Source: Heliocidaris tuberculata
Taxonomy: Eukaryota > Echinodermata > Echinoidea > Camarodonta > Echinometridae
Length of the DNA stretch: 64,000 bases
NCBI GenBank assembly: GCA_025618425.1
Contig: CM046848.1
Coordinates: forward strand, 28,609,156 to 28,673,155
Reading direction: 5' to 3'
Positions 1-12,200 of the stretch are shown piece by piece. Both the position numbers and the translations under genes were made by a program. Position 1 is the first letter of the stretch, and each line of letters opens with the position of its first letter. Below the pieces are notes generated by a model. The model searched no databases. It was not told the origin of the DNA and saw only the letters and a list, made by a program, of their open reading frames with translations.

Positions 1-183
1 CAAAATTGGCAATTTTTTTCAACTTTTCAACAAAATTTCTAACCATATAAATTGTCCTCAAAGAAATTACACCCTATTAGAACCATGTAGCGCTAAAAGA
101 AAAATATCATTGTTGCCAATTTGAATAAAGAAATGTGATCAATTTAGCCCTTAAATAATTCCTGTCTTGAAAGGGTTATTATT
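1..183 (-). repeat. Dispersed repeat, copy 1 (cut by window edge)
   Basis: This stretch reappears as an approximate reverse complement at 10068-10246. Shared blocks include the AATTGGCAA motif near one end, the phrase meaning 'lower, fall in expression' is not implied; only sequence similarity is seen. No coding potential or terminal inverted repeat is visible, and the family is not recognised. The copy probably continues outside the window. Confidence 0.6.
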
Positions 184-277
184 ATTACTTCTGATTCCTG
201 GTATATAAGAATAGCTTATTTTATCTCTTTTGTCAATTAATACTATTTATTGATATGAACTTTTTCTCATGATCCAG

Positions 278-1634
278 TTAAGAAGTCCATCCAGACTCAG
301 TGAGCCAGCCAAACCTTGTGTCACAAGAGGTTCATCATCATCATCATTACATAAATCCAATGCTCCCCATACCATCACAGCACCTCCATCATCAAACATA
401 ACGAGAGTCAATGCGTTTGAGGAATGTGCCAGGACACTTCAGGACCAGCCACCACTTGATATATCAGTTGATGAATTCTTCCCTCGGGTTGAAACACAGG
501 TAATGTAAAAAAAATAATTGTTGAACAGATATGTGTATACTTGATATGATAATGGATACATTTATGTAGTGCAGCTAATATAGAGATATACTCTACTGCA
601 CTTAATATGCAGTATCATGATTATATACAACAGCTTTAGCCAAGCCCCATGATATGGTGCTATAAGCATTCAAGGAATTTCTTCTTATCGGGTACCAACT
701 TACCTGACGTTAGAGCTGTGGCAGGGATATATAAATGGGATATACATGTTGACATATAAACATGGACATCATGATTCATACTTTATTACATTCATTCACT
801 TCCAGTATATCAACTTTCCTTGCGAAAATATTAAACAAGATGGATTGTAATGTAAATTGTGTAATGAAGTACAAAAGTAACATAAAATCATTCAAGCAAT
901 TAGAATCTTATGATATACTGTAATTCTAAAATCTTTGCTTGATGAATCCTGAAGGACATAGGAAATGAGAGAATACAAGCTTTCTACATCAGTGATGAAT
1001 AGGAAGTGTACTTCACATAAACCGTTCCATTCCTTATGCTTATATTCATTAGGCAATTTACAAAGTGTATGCTCTTTGATTAATAGAAAATTGTGGGAGG
1101 ATAAGCATTTAAGACTCACTCTGGGTGTTGTTTTTTTAAAAATCTGATAGCATTCAAATTAGCGTGATTAAACTTGACTTCAATAATTTCAAGTAATTTT
1201 ATAATATCCAGATTAATCCAGATAGAAAGTATGCAGTTTCATTAATAAAATGTTCTCATCTTATGCAGATGCTTTCTGGAGAACACACTGTAGACATGCT
1301 GGACTACATTCAACTCAGCTGTAGCAGTAACAACGATAGCTTCTCTTACCCTGATCCTCGTCACATGGTTGGCAACATCGTCCCTGTATCAGCTCTCATC
1401 TACCCTCCGCATCTAGACCCAACAATCCCATTCCAGGAGGCAGAGAGATACAGTGTACCAGCAAGGAAACATAATCAGCATGGGATGATTGTACTCCAGA
1501 AAGGGAAATACCAGCCCTATGTCAGTGGATCTGATGAGGATTCTCCTGCCTACACCCTTCCGTTACCCCCTCCACCTGCTCTGCCCCCAAGCTCTCCGAG
1601 CCCACCCCAAATGTTCAGACAGAGAATGTACTAG
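278..1634 (+). CDS. 3' end of an unrecognised protein-coding gene (last two coding exons)
   Basis: Two exons join in phase 0: 278-499 (acceptor ATCCAG, donor ACACAG|GTAATG) and 1269-1634 (acceptor TTATGCAG), with TAG closing the frame. Together they give about 195 residues of the C-terminus. The first exon is Ser/Thr/Pro rich and ends with an acidic-aromatic segment (DISVDEFFPRVETQ). The second begins MLSGEHTVDMLDYIQLSC and ends in a proline-rich tail (PLPPPPALPPSSPSPP). No catalytic motif, membrane segment or domain could be recognised, so no function is assigned. The 3' UTR runs to an AATAAA near 2.69 kb. Upstream exons lie before the window. The exon pair looks real because both splice sites and the phase agree. 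Confidence 0.6.
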
Positions 1635-1900
1635 TTAGGAGATTCAAGGATCGAGTAAGGAAATGTAATAAACATGGGATGATCGTATGTCAGAAGGAGA
1701 AGTACCAGCCATATGTTGTTGGTTCAGTAAAGGAGCTTCAAGCTCCTCGGTTGAATCTGAAGAGGATTTGCCCATCTGCATGCACCCTTCCGTTACCTCT
1801 CCACCTGTCCTGCCCCCAAGCACCACATCTTCAGACATTGTGGGGGGGGGGGGGAGAGGTACCAGCCCTGTGACAGTGGATCTAATGAGGATTTGCTCTT
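1469..1900 (+). repeat. Degenerate tandem duplication spanning the stop codon of the first gene
   Basis: The coding stretch reading KHNQHGMIVLQKGKYQPYV (about 1468-1525) is repeated after the stop codon at about 1669-1720 (KHGMIVCQKEKYQPYV), followed again by the CACCCTTCCGTTACC...CTGCCCCCAAGC block. A third partial unit (ACCAGCCCTGTGACAGTGGATCTAATGAGGATT) starts near 1860. The last units are in the 3' UTR and interrupted by stops, so the repeat appears to have been coding and then partly lost. Confidence 0.7.
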
Positions 1901-2691
1901 CCACCTCCCTGCCTACATCTCATGTCAAGATTCTTATGAATAGCCAAGAATCCAGATATTAGGTATCTTGAGTTTGTGAAAATATATTCTGTGAGCTTGG
2001 ATGAATTGTTACCATTGAGTCCTCATTATAATATCTATAGATAAGTGATTTGAAAAACACTCATAAAATACTACAAATACATTTACTTTGAATAATTTCA
2101 AATTGTATAGATACAGGTATGTTCATTCTTTTCAATAATTACACTTTTCTCTTCTCGCCATCATCATTGGAAGAAGGAGGGGGGGGGGGGGGGTGGAGAT
2201 AAGGGAGACAATCCCAACCATAGGGAGTAGTGGGATTTAGATATCTATGTGTATGTTTTTATTGATTGCCCCTCATAAAAAAAAAATCCATTTGTTATTA
2301 TGCTGTCTCATTTTGGTGTTCCAGGATGATTCATAGATTGTTGAAATTCTTAAGTTTATGAATTTAATTATTTTCTTTTACATATGTGAGAAAAACTTAT
2401 TTCTCAGGCCAGCTTGAGAAATTGGCATATTTCAAATTGATAAAAGATAAAAGGCTACCGGTATTTGAAAATTCTGATCTAAGAAACTAATCTTCATTTT
2501 GGTCTTAGTACATGTAAATGTATATAACAAGAATTAAAGTAGATTCTTGCAAACAAATTACCTAATTGACAAGCTGCATAGGAGATATGCCTTGTTATTC
2601 ACGGTATTATTCTTATATGTAGTGATATGATATATGCTTGACATTTGCTGCATATATTTATGTAAATATGTGAATATATGTTTATATCTTC

Positions 2692-2697
2692 AATAAA
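2692..2697 (+). terminator. Polyadenylation signal of the first gene
   Basis: AATAAA followed within 30 bases by a T/GT-rich stretch. It is the first canonical signal after the TAG at 1634 in an otherwise gene-free stretch, giving a 3' UTR of about 1.1 kb. Confidence 0.55.
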
Positions 2698-2819
2698 AGT
2701 GTTTGATACTTGTATATGAGATGTTTGTTATTGTGAAATTATTGCCCTATATGTACACTTAATAGGATAAACAGAATATTTTGAGGGAACAGTCAGCTTA
2801 TTTTTTGGGTATAAGAGCA

Positions 2820-2978
2820 GGGCCCCATTGCATAAAACTTACCATTAATGGTAACTCTGCTATCAATGGTAACTGCCATGGTAACATCACTCAACAGCCA
2901 ATCAAAATCAAGGTTTCCATGGGAGTTACCATTGATGGCAAAGTTACCGTTAATGGTAAGTTTTATGCAACAGGGCCC
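2820..2978. mobile_element. Short foldback element (MITE-like), GGGCCC ends
   Basis: About 159 bases with long imperfect terminal inverted repeats. The left end reads GGGCCCCATTGCATAAAAC and the right end is its near complement; the arms continue through CTTACCATTAATGGTAAC. There is no coding capacity. It ends like the elements at 43225-43371 and 44658-44805, which also begin GGGCCC/GGGTCC then a TTTCATAAAA-type block. Confidence 0.75.
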
Positions 2979-2999
2979 AGGACCATTATGAAAGGCTGT

Positions 3000-3755
3000 T
3001 AGGAAAAGGAGCTGTACGGTTAGAATTGATGATAGGGAAGTAAATGAGAACTACTATAAGGATATGGATCATATATAGCAACAAAAAAAAAGGAAAACAT
3101 GTCGGGGAGGATAGAGGACTATACATGTATGAGTGGATTAGACAAAATGCTGCAATGAGAAATGTAAGTGATGCATGAAAATGGAAGAGGAAGGGGCATA
3201 GCAGTATTATGACCCCCATGAATTAAATGGATAGGATTTGTGAGATTAGACATGAAATGATAAGTATATGTTGAGAAGTGGGAAGAGAGATGGATGATTA
3301 CTATTCTACAAATTCAGAGAGTGTGGCAATAAAATTCCAAGCAGGGGTATGTAAAGTGGATGATGAAGGGATGTATGGCCCCATCCACCCCCCCCCCCTT
3401 GCAGGTCATCAGATTTTGATCAACCCTGATCTTTTTTTAAATGGTCGACACATTAATTTTTGAAAATATTATAGGCGCTAGGCTCTTCAAGTTTTTTTCC
3501 CCTCTCCGATTACATTCTATTACATTAAAAAAAAAAAAAAAATTTTAGCCCTCACCAAACCTTTATTTCCATCATTTTTGGCCCCCTCCCCCTCCCTCCC
3601 CCGCCCCCAGATATTAAATAGGGTGCCTGCTGTCCTAGCGATCGAGCTTCTCTTTGCTTGTTCCTGATTGGTTCAAATGCCGTTTTTCGCGCGAACATGT
3701 ATGCTCGCATAATCATAACAATGCAGCGTGTCGACGTGTGTGTAGGTATCGGTAT
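3000..3755. other. Non-coding stretch, no gene seen
   Basis: Only short chance reading frames, a C run near 3390, an A run near 3525 and C-rich segments near 3590 are seen. Confidence 0.5.
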
Positions 3756-3759
3756 TGTG

Positions 3760-4135
3760 TAAGGGTGTATAGTCAAGGATTGTAATTCCGAACAGATTGT
3801 ATTACCGAACGTGTAAAGTTAAGCGCCTAAAATGGGTTTTCATACGCGTGGGATTACGCGTATGAAAACCACACTATTGAAACAAAGGTTGTGTCTTTTT
3901 CCCATAGGTTTTACACGTTCGGAAATACAGTACCTTTTTCAAGGGACCAAAACGCCGCGTCGTTGGGAAGGGGTTCACTCGGAAGGGAATATCGTATTAA
4001 ATCTACGTTGTCTTTTTAAAATTCCATCAACTTCTTTTTCTGTAGGACTTTGAGCATTCATTATGTAAGTTTGACAGATATTCGTTTGATATTTTATTTG
4101 CTATCGTTGATTTTCTGAAAAGTGTGCGGACACTG
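3760..4135 (+). repeat. Dispersed repeat with a perfect hairpin (copy 1)
   Basis: About 370 bases that recur in reverse orientation at about 19872-20250. Both copies contain a 15-bp perfect stem, GGTTTTCATACGCGT, with a six-base loop (3835-3870 here). The open frames of about 73 codons in both copies are similar only because the DNA is. No clear matching terminal inverted repeats or target duplication were found, so the class is unknown. Confidence 0.75.
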
Positions 4136-6667
4136 GATCCACTAACTAACTACCATACCATAGGGGGTGTACCATCGTAGAAATCGATGGTGTATGCACA
4201 GTACTACAGACTGCTCATACAGTCTGTGCATTACATCTACATGTGTATTTTGTAGCATAATCTAATGGGAAATTCACACGTGGATACCGGATAGCACAAA
4301 AACGTACACAGATGCCATAGCCATAGGCATATAGGCCTTTGTAGTTAGCCTCTCTCTCTGAAACATCTGAAATAGCAGACATCATGCAGTGGACTTAATC
4401 AAGTTGATGATGGTGGTTCGGTAGTGCAGGCGTCCCGTGACTGGTGAGGCAACATGTTTAATTTTATGAGAGTTTTTAACTGTTAGACATTGACTTGACT
4501 TTTGATCTACAAAGACTACAGATCTAGACTAGCATGACTAGTAAGTAACTGTAACTCTTTTATGTTTAGTGGGCATACTCTCACGATATTGCCGTTAGTG
4601 AGCCTTTCCTATATTACTCTTCATAATAGCATGCTGAATAACAAATAGAAAAGTAACTACTAATTACTAAAACTTAACTGACATGACAATATTAATTTTC
4701 AAGTGCACAACGCCACCTAACGTGCCTAATTAGGCCAGCAGCAATGTTGATCCAAGAGAGCAAGAATATAGATCTAATACGTCTGTGGAAACTGAAAAGG
4801 AGAGAAAAAACAATGCCCTCTCAGTCACTCTCACATTGCCTGGCGAAACAATCACTGATGGAAAATTGCCATTAAAATCAACAATGCAACAGGGCCGACG
4901 AGCCTAAGTTATGTTAAACTTTATGTGGGGTTATAATGGATGGGGGGGGGGGGGGGGGGGAGAGGAAACCAATAATACCTGTGAATTGTAATGCAATGAA
5001 GCGCTTCTGTATGTAGTGAATGGTGGTTTCCTCAACCATGATAATGCCTCAGTAGTCAATAGATACCCTTGATGAGCACCACCTCCTTTGAGATTCTTTT
5101 GTTAAATTTTGTGTGTTTCTTTTTAATGATATAAGCACATAATGCAGATTTCACCTTTTTAGAGTATTATTTTGAGCATTACCTCAGAGTTTAGATAAGA
5201 TTGGCAACTATGTGTCGATTTATGTGCCTCGTGGGCCAGGGGTAGATCAGTACACTGAAAATTAGTCAGTTCACACTAAGTTGCATGTTAATTGCATTTA
5301 TTCTCGTCAGACAGACAAAGCCGAGACCATAACAATAAAGAAAAACCCAGAGGTCAACAACAGGGGCACACATTTGTGACTACTAAAGTAAAACGAAGGA
5401 TTGGTGGAGATATACGGATGATGTGATGGCGACAAGTGGTTGGTTTACTTGGTTACATATGCTTTACTTTGGCTACATATGCTTTACTTTGGCTATTACA
5501 AGACAGACAAGACAAGACAAATACAGTACAAATGAGATGATGACACTGAGACAAAGATACCTGAGCTGACTATAGGATGCCAATTGTTAAGCCAGTGGGA
5601 ACGGCAGAAGAGACAGCTGAGAATTAGAGGGATGCAACAGACAGGGGCACAGTATACTTTGTAGAGATATCCATGTCCATGTCGTTTGTTGTTCCAGGTC
5701 TTCAGCTTCACTACCATCATCAAAATTGATAAACAGCTAATGGCTAAGGTACCCCAGAACAGGGTGTTTCCCATGCCATAATTACTGGCAGCTACAAATT
5801 AACACAGCCTCAAAATCTGGCTGGCTCTGTAAGCTGGATGCACTCAAAATAAGGAATTTCAGAATGTACATGTAGATGTGATATATGGTGACTGTCCACT
5901 GGAACAAAATTGTAATGAAAATGAATCTTTCCCCTCAGCTACAGTGTTTTTTGAGTTTCACAACTCATAGATATCAAGATATGCTTAAGAATCTACTTAA
6001 AATACATTCAACAGCTGTAATGTAAATCAGAATTTTATGCTCTTTACATTCCTTAGTAAAAAATATCAAGATATTGACATGAACAAAAGCGGCATTCTGC
6101 ATTAGCGGAAAGGTCATTCATACATGTAGGTGACCAAGGCCATAGTACACCTTACACAATTTAAGGTGAGCATTTGATACCAAATAACATTTCTGAATTT
6201 TTGATTTTTTAAAGGGAAATATAGAAAATTACATTCCCAATTTATAAAGAAAAAGTCACCTGACAGTTGTTTTAGATCTAACTCTTAAGAATTATAATTT
6301 TGTCTGAATCATGGTAGCACTCCAGTGTTCGGTGGTTTTCTCTTTGGTTTTATCCCCATTCAGACACCCCTACATGTTAATAGAATGTTCTGATTTTCAA
6401 CATAGTGTGTTACATGAGTCTGTCCAATTACTAAGTAAATCATTCTTATATTTAATCTATTGGTATCTGTTGCACATAATCAGTCACGTGGTAGTGAAAA
6501 GTGCTGGGCTTGAAGATTTTCCTGTCCTTTTGTAATCAGCTTCCTTTTCCCCTGGTCACGGCTAGATTTCAGCAGACAAATAGATGTTCCTTTTTTTATA
6601 GTGGCAGTATAATGTAATGTCATTCTGAGACAAACTGATTTGGGACAAGCCTAATTAGTTTAGAAAT
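4136..6667. other. Intergenic or intronic DNA without a recognisable gene
   Basis: Contains an 18-base G run near 4944, a short duplicated phrase at 5450-5490 (TACATATGCTTTACTTTGG) and a CAAGACAAGACAA run near 5505-5522 that resembles the simple tail of a LINE read on the minus strand. A 92-codon minus-strand frame at 5496-5774 has hydrophobic segments but no supporting exon structure. Confidence 0.4.
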
Positions 6668-7004
6668 CATTGCCCATATTCTTGAAAGTGGCCTAAGTTA
6701 AGCCAGGCTTAAAGGCTGATTATTTATGGAAGGCCATTTGTCAACCCCTGAGTCCCGTATAAATTACTTTATTTATGTAACAAAGAAAGAAACAAAATTA
6801 TTTTCTGGGATGAAATGAGCATCAAAAATCAGTTCTATCGTGAGGTTTTTGTATTTGCATTTAGTTCCGGAACTTGAGGGAGTCCATGGTGATTTTGTGG
6901 GATTAAAAGTGGGTAACATTTGGCTCTCTATAATTCAGTGGCCTAAATCTACACACTTAGGCGGGGGCTTAAAGTTAGGCTCCTTTCGAGAATACGGGCC
7001 CATA
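6668..7004. mobile_element. Foldback element with CATATTCT/AGAATACG ends
   Basis: Left end GCCCATATTCTTGAAAG and right end CTTTCGAGAATACGGGC are inverted repeats, extending inward as GGCCTAAGTTAAGCC on the left and GGGCTTAAAGTTAGGC on the right. The length is about 336 bases with no coding capacity, consistent with a MITE. Confidence 0.7.
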
Positions 7005-8653
7005 TGATCTGGGTTGTAAGTTGTACTAGTGACTAGTCTACATCTGCAATGTTTGAAATTTCTTGCCCAACTGACTCTTTGCTTCCAGAATACCTGGCTA
7101 CGGCAGTGCCTGAATGTGTATGCATGGAACAAGTACGCTAGGTTCAAAGTTTCCCAGTTTCATTTCAATTTACTGAACTATAAAAGTATTTACATATGAG
7201 AAAGGGGAAAGTACATGTATGAATTGAAGAAACCACATAAAAGTTTCCAGAAGGTCAACTTTGAAAAAGATTTCAATTTACTTGTTTGCTCTTGTAGTGT
7301 ATTTACACCATAGATATCAGTTAAATTCAGTATGCAATGCACAATCATTGTCTGAAATTGGATGCATAATTATGATCCTTGTTGATGTTCACAGTGAAGA
7401 CTACTTACATGATAAAAGAACTGAAGGGAAGATGATCATTTCATACCAAAAGGGCAAAGGCATAGACCTACTTTGAAATTTATTTACATGTAGGAGTTAA
7501 CTTCTATGTGCCACTAACATGCAGTGGGCAGTTACAAGTATGTCATCCCAGGCCTCTCGAGGGCACAATGCATCTTATTTCTCTTACTTCTCCAAGGCTG
7601 CATCCCCAGAAATGACAAGAATTAGACGAGTTCATATTGAAGGTGTTCATCATCAAGGTGTTCATGCAGCAAATGTCTTTGTGATTATGTCTTGAAGGAG
7701 GAAACTATGGCCACAGATCTGTCACTGAAGGCAAAATTAATGGGCATGGGCAACATCCTTATATCTTAAATCGATATCCTAGAACTTTAAACCAGATCAA
7801 TACGCAACAGCTCTATAACCCTGGTTTTACACTGACAAAGTCTATCTATTCAGCCATGTCATTCCTCAGAAGACTCGCCTTCATCATTTTGGAACTACAT
7901 GGGGATTAGTGAAGCCATGCTTCTCCGATGTTTGATGTTAGCATTACTTTGGCCAGTTACCTGATCTTGGATAAAGTCTAGAAATATATTAACGCATTTT
8001 GTTACGTGGTGGCCTTTCGATCCTTATTACCTATGGGTTTCATGTTTTTTCTTTCTGTTTTTTCGCTTTTGATTGATGCAAGTCACATTGAATGTCTCCT
8101 CATGCAAACAGTTCCTCGTCCTCAACCTTCCGATGTAGCTTCTGATTTCCCAGTTTTAGGGCACTACATTTTTATTTTCCCTGCAAATTGGTTTCTTGAA
8201 GATGCTGTCCTCATTTATAGATTTAACTGCAAACTCAATGCGCCTCTTAGTCTTTCCAGATGCATTCCTTTCAACTTTGTTTCAAAAGTTTCAAAAGTTT
8301 TAAAATTGTGTTTGCAAGGAAGAAGTTTTAGTGCAGAGTCCAAAGTATCCCAATTTGATATCCTCTTTATGAAACTATAAAGATATTAACTCATTAGATA
8401 GTTAAAATTCTCAATGAAGCATGTGTGCACGTATGAGTGCATCGACTAGTCTAATTACAAGTTGCTTTTAGCCTTGTAATTTAGGAATTTAAACTTGCAA
8501 TATCTTTGTATATAAGGAAATTTTGCAGCTGATATTTTGACAGGCATGAAACCCCCAATATGCCAAGCAAAATGTTTTGGTAGATTTAACTCATGTTTTG
8601 AATAGGTGAAGCGTATCAATGTAATGCTCTAGCTTCTTCTTTCTCATTTTCAG
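7005..8653. other. Non-coding stretch upstream of the lone terminal exon
   Basis: No exon could be supported here. The open frame at 8006-8380 (124 codons) has no splice or homology support. Around 8400-8600 is a degenerate relative of the repeat found at 11570-11940 and 14268-14640. Confidence 0.45.
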
Positions 8654-8753
8654 GTCCAAGTCTGTTGATGAAGATGAGCAGTTTTTCCAGATCAAGCCGC
8701 CAAATCAGACAACAGTAACTCCTGAAGAGCTTGACTTTGACTTGTACAATTAA
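8654..8753 (+). CDS. Terminal coding exon of an unidentified gene
   Basis: A good acceptor (TTCTTTCTCATTTTCAG) is followed by 1 + 96 coding bases and TAA. The 32 residues (SKSVDEDEQFFQ...TPEELDFDLYN) are acidic, as in many protein C-termini. The incoming phase does not fit the exon at 278-499, so it is not simply an alternative end of that gene. An ATTAAA at about 8757 could be its polyA signal. Only 61 bases separate its stop from the FPGS start. Alternatively the exon is part of the FPGS 5' UTR and this frame is an upstream ORF. No family was recognised. Confidence 0.45.
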
Positions 8754-8814
8754 TGGAAATTAAAGAACTAACAAGATAGCATAACCCAACAACAGAGGGC
8801 ACCTTGGCCCAGTC

Positions 8815-9204
8815 ATGATACGACTGAGCTCCTGCTTGCGACAACTTAATCCATTCCATTCATCCTATCCATCAATAGCCCCACCTGGGTGCAGACGGCA
8901 ACCAGTTGCATGTACGATTGCAAGCATACAACAAACACAGCCTCTGTTCATTTGCAAGTCGAGTTACCAAGTGCAAACAAGTAATCGTCTGCTAAAGCAA
9001 AGGTCAACCTCCCCGTTCATTCATTTGTCTTCAAGCAAGTACATCAGAGCAGTTAGCAAAATGAGGGATCTTGTGAATATTGCTTCTTTAGGGACAAGCT
9101 CTGCCCTAGCAGCTAACGCTTCACCTAAGAAACCACAGAAAGCTGTGAGTCATGAGCGTTTTACAGAACAGCCAATTGTAGGCTCCACAGATGAGGTGTA
9201 CCAG
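8815..9204 (+). CDS. FPGS: FPGS exon 1 (leader and alternative start)
   Basis: Encodes residues 1-130. Residues 1-82 are basic and hydroxylated, as in a matrix-targeting presequence. Met83 (9061, context AAAATGA) begins a version without the leader, the arrangement known for cytosolic FPGS in other animals. Donor CCAG|GTATGG, phase 0. Confidence 0.85.
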
Positions 9205-12200
9205 GTATGGTGATATTTACAGAACTTTTGAGTTCTAGGCCCTGTCTTATTAACAGTTGTGATTGATTCAAACTGATCGCAACCTGATGTCAAATGCAAC
9301 TCGGTACTACAGAGTTAAGAGTTTGTAAGTTTGCGATTGATTAGAGAGTCAGTCCGGATCATTTGCAGTTCTTAATAAGACAGGACCTGGGCAACGTAAT
9401 TGCATTTGAAGAGAATTAAGCTAGTTTAAAGTAATTCTGAATGGTTCATCTTGTACTGTAGTACATGTAGATGCTTTGTTTACCACCAGCAAGATGTAAA
9501 CAAACTACATTGTAAATTGTAACAAAAACTATCTGGAAATCTCCTTCACTGAAAAGCACAATTTACCTTGCAGATACGAGACTGTGTGTTCTGCATTTGG
9601 TTACAATATGCACAAGCTTGATTTCCCAATCCTTCTTTCATTCCTCATTACATGGTTTGATACATTCTCATTTCTCCCCAAGTCATTTGGCAGATATGAT
9701 TTATCTGTAGTCAGCGGGAATTTTTAATTTGTTCATTGATGTATACATATATCTGCTCACAAGATACGTGCACATGTACCAAAGCAGGATGGTGGGGGAG
9801 GGGAGGGGGGGGGGGCGGGGTCAGAAAAAAAATAAACACACAACTATTTGAATGTAGGTTTGTAAAAAAAAATTTGTATGTACCTGTTACAACATGGGTT
9901 TCCAAACTGTTCTATATGTTGCCCTGTTTGTACACGTGTTATCTTTGAACATTGTGTTACCTTGATCTGTCAAGCTGGGGTGATGGATACGTGTTTAAAC
10001 AAAAGCAAAAAGATGAACTGATTAGATTGTAGGATAAAAAAGTCTTCACTGTCTGCAGCAATCTTTAACCCTTTCAGGACAGGAATTATTTAAGGGCTAA
10101 ATTGATCACGATATGTTCTTCAAATTGGCAACAATATTTTTATTTTAGTGCTATGGTTCTAATAAAGTGTAATGTCTTTGAAAACCATATACTTGGTTAG
10201 GAACTTTGTCGAAAAGTTGAAAAAAATTGCCAATTTTGATAAAACACCATGATTTCGAACCTCTCAATGTATTGCCAATTTAAAGATTTTAAAGCTTAGT
10301 CTCCTTTTTTAAATTCCTGGCATCAAACGCAATATTGTCATGCAACAAAAATGGACACCGTGTGTGCAGAAGTTTTTGCTCTTTCTACTCATGCATCTGG
10401 TATATTTTTTAAGGCTCTGAATCAAAAGTTCTTGAACCAAACCACAAAATGTGGTCAATTGTCTGCAGCAATCTTTAAAGAGAAGGTTGAGTTCAAGTGG
10501 AGGAGACTGAAAAATAGTAATAACTATCTCATTCTTTTTATGTCGGTTTGGAAGAATAGCATAGAAAAAATGTCCCCTGAAAAGGACTGCTCTAACAAAT
10601 TTGTCATATTTAAAATAGCTGAAAAGTTTGGACCAAACATTCATGCCACATGTGTGTGTTTAGTCCATTATGCACATTTCCGTGTGCAGTGCATGTGCCT
10701 TTCAACAAAATTGAGTTAATTCCTTATGATTTTGATTATTCCGTAACTTCACAGTAAACACGAATTCTAATCAACCTTTCCCAGGGTTTGAAAAAAAATC
10801 ATGGTTTAAAAAAAAAAAAAAAAAAAACAATAAATTTTTTTTTTTTTTTTGAAAAAAAAATTACTGTCCAAAATGTTGCTCCTATAAAAAAGAAACAAAT
10901 TATTTTGGTAGATCTAATATCAAACATTGTTTGGAATACAAAAAATCTTACTTAGATGAATTTTTTTAGCCTAAAAATGAAAAAAAATCAAAAAGTTTTT
11001 TTTATTTGTCGCATCAGCAAAATCAACTACATAATATGTACAAAATTTCTTATGTATTTCTTTGTTTTTTTGCAAGGGTGATTTAAATCGTGCCAACCCT
11101 GGGTCCTTTCCCCAATTGCTTGCAGGCGGTTTCTTTCATAATCATGTTACCAGAACTCACCTTTATCTCAAAAGTAGTGATTCCCTCCAGCAATCTTTTA
11201 AGGGGACTAAAACCCATCAGTCATCCCCCGAAAGAATTGTATTTGGTAAGACTTGATGAAATCATTCCGAAACGACATTCAAATGATCAAGGATTAAAGA
11301 GCATATTAGGGGAAGATGATTTCATATCACGACATGTGCAAGAGTACTCGTGCACGTGCATTTTTGTACAGGTGCATCAACTGGTCTTCTCTACCAACAA
11401 ATGATTTTTTTCTGCCTTTATTTAGAGTGTAATTTCTTTGTCTAAACTTGCTGTTAGTACTGCTTGCAATATACATGTACATGTATCTCTTCACAGAAGT
11501 ACATGTATTACTTGAAGCTGATATCTTGAGCAAAATATGTTTTGGTGATACATGTAGGTCTCCTTTAAAGTGTACCAATCACCTGAAAAAATAATTTGTG
11601 TACAGTTAGAAAGTATAAAATCAACCTCAAAGAACTTTGTCTGGTATTCTATAGGTCAACAGTTAATAAGTATTAAAGGAAATATAGGATAACATGAAAA
11701 AGCTCGCCTGGAACCGAACTCAGAGTTTGGTTCCGCGTGAGCCTTTACCTTGGCGAGCGCGTACGGGTGCGTCGAGTAGTCTACTCACGAGTCGCTTTTA
11801 CGCTTATATAGAGTGTAATTAAAATTGCAATATCTCTTTATAGAATCAATATTTGAAGCCCATATTTTGATTATAGTATAACGACATGCAACCTCTAACA
11901 TACAGAGCAAAATTATTTTTTGTGATTGGTACCCTTTAAAAAATGAATTCAGACTTGCCCTTTGAATCACAACAGGGAATGTTCAATACAATTCCAGAAT
12001 ACCCTAGAACTCTGAATGCCCGAACCAGGTGATGAACAGGAACCAAATATATCCTGCCTTTGGCAACTGTTAAAGCACCAAGGTAATGTATGCAGAGTGA
12101 AACTCTTGGATTTTAACCCAACCATTTGCTTACTTCTCATTTTGTGCAGTATTTTTCTGATTTTTAATATTAACGTGTCAAAATGTGCCCTCTATTTCAG

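Noticed and set aside
3832..4053. 73-codon frame that recurs at 19970-20191
   Set aside because: Similarity follows from the dispersed repeat; there is no sign of selection for protein.
5496..5774. 92-codon minus-strand frame with hydrophobic segments
   Set aside because: An in-frame stop lies just upstream, no neighbouring exon was found, and its end runs into a CAAGA simple repeat. It may be a retroposon remnant, but that cannot be shown.
8006..8380. 124-codon plus-strand frame considered as an exon of the orphan gene
   Set aside because: No acceptor/donor pair leads in the right phase to 8654, and the composition is intron-like.
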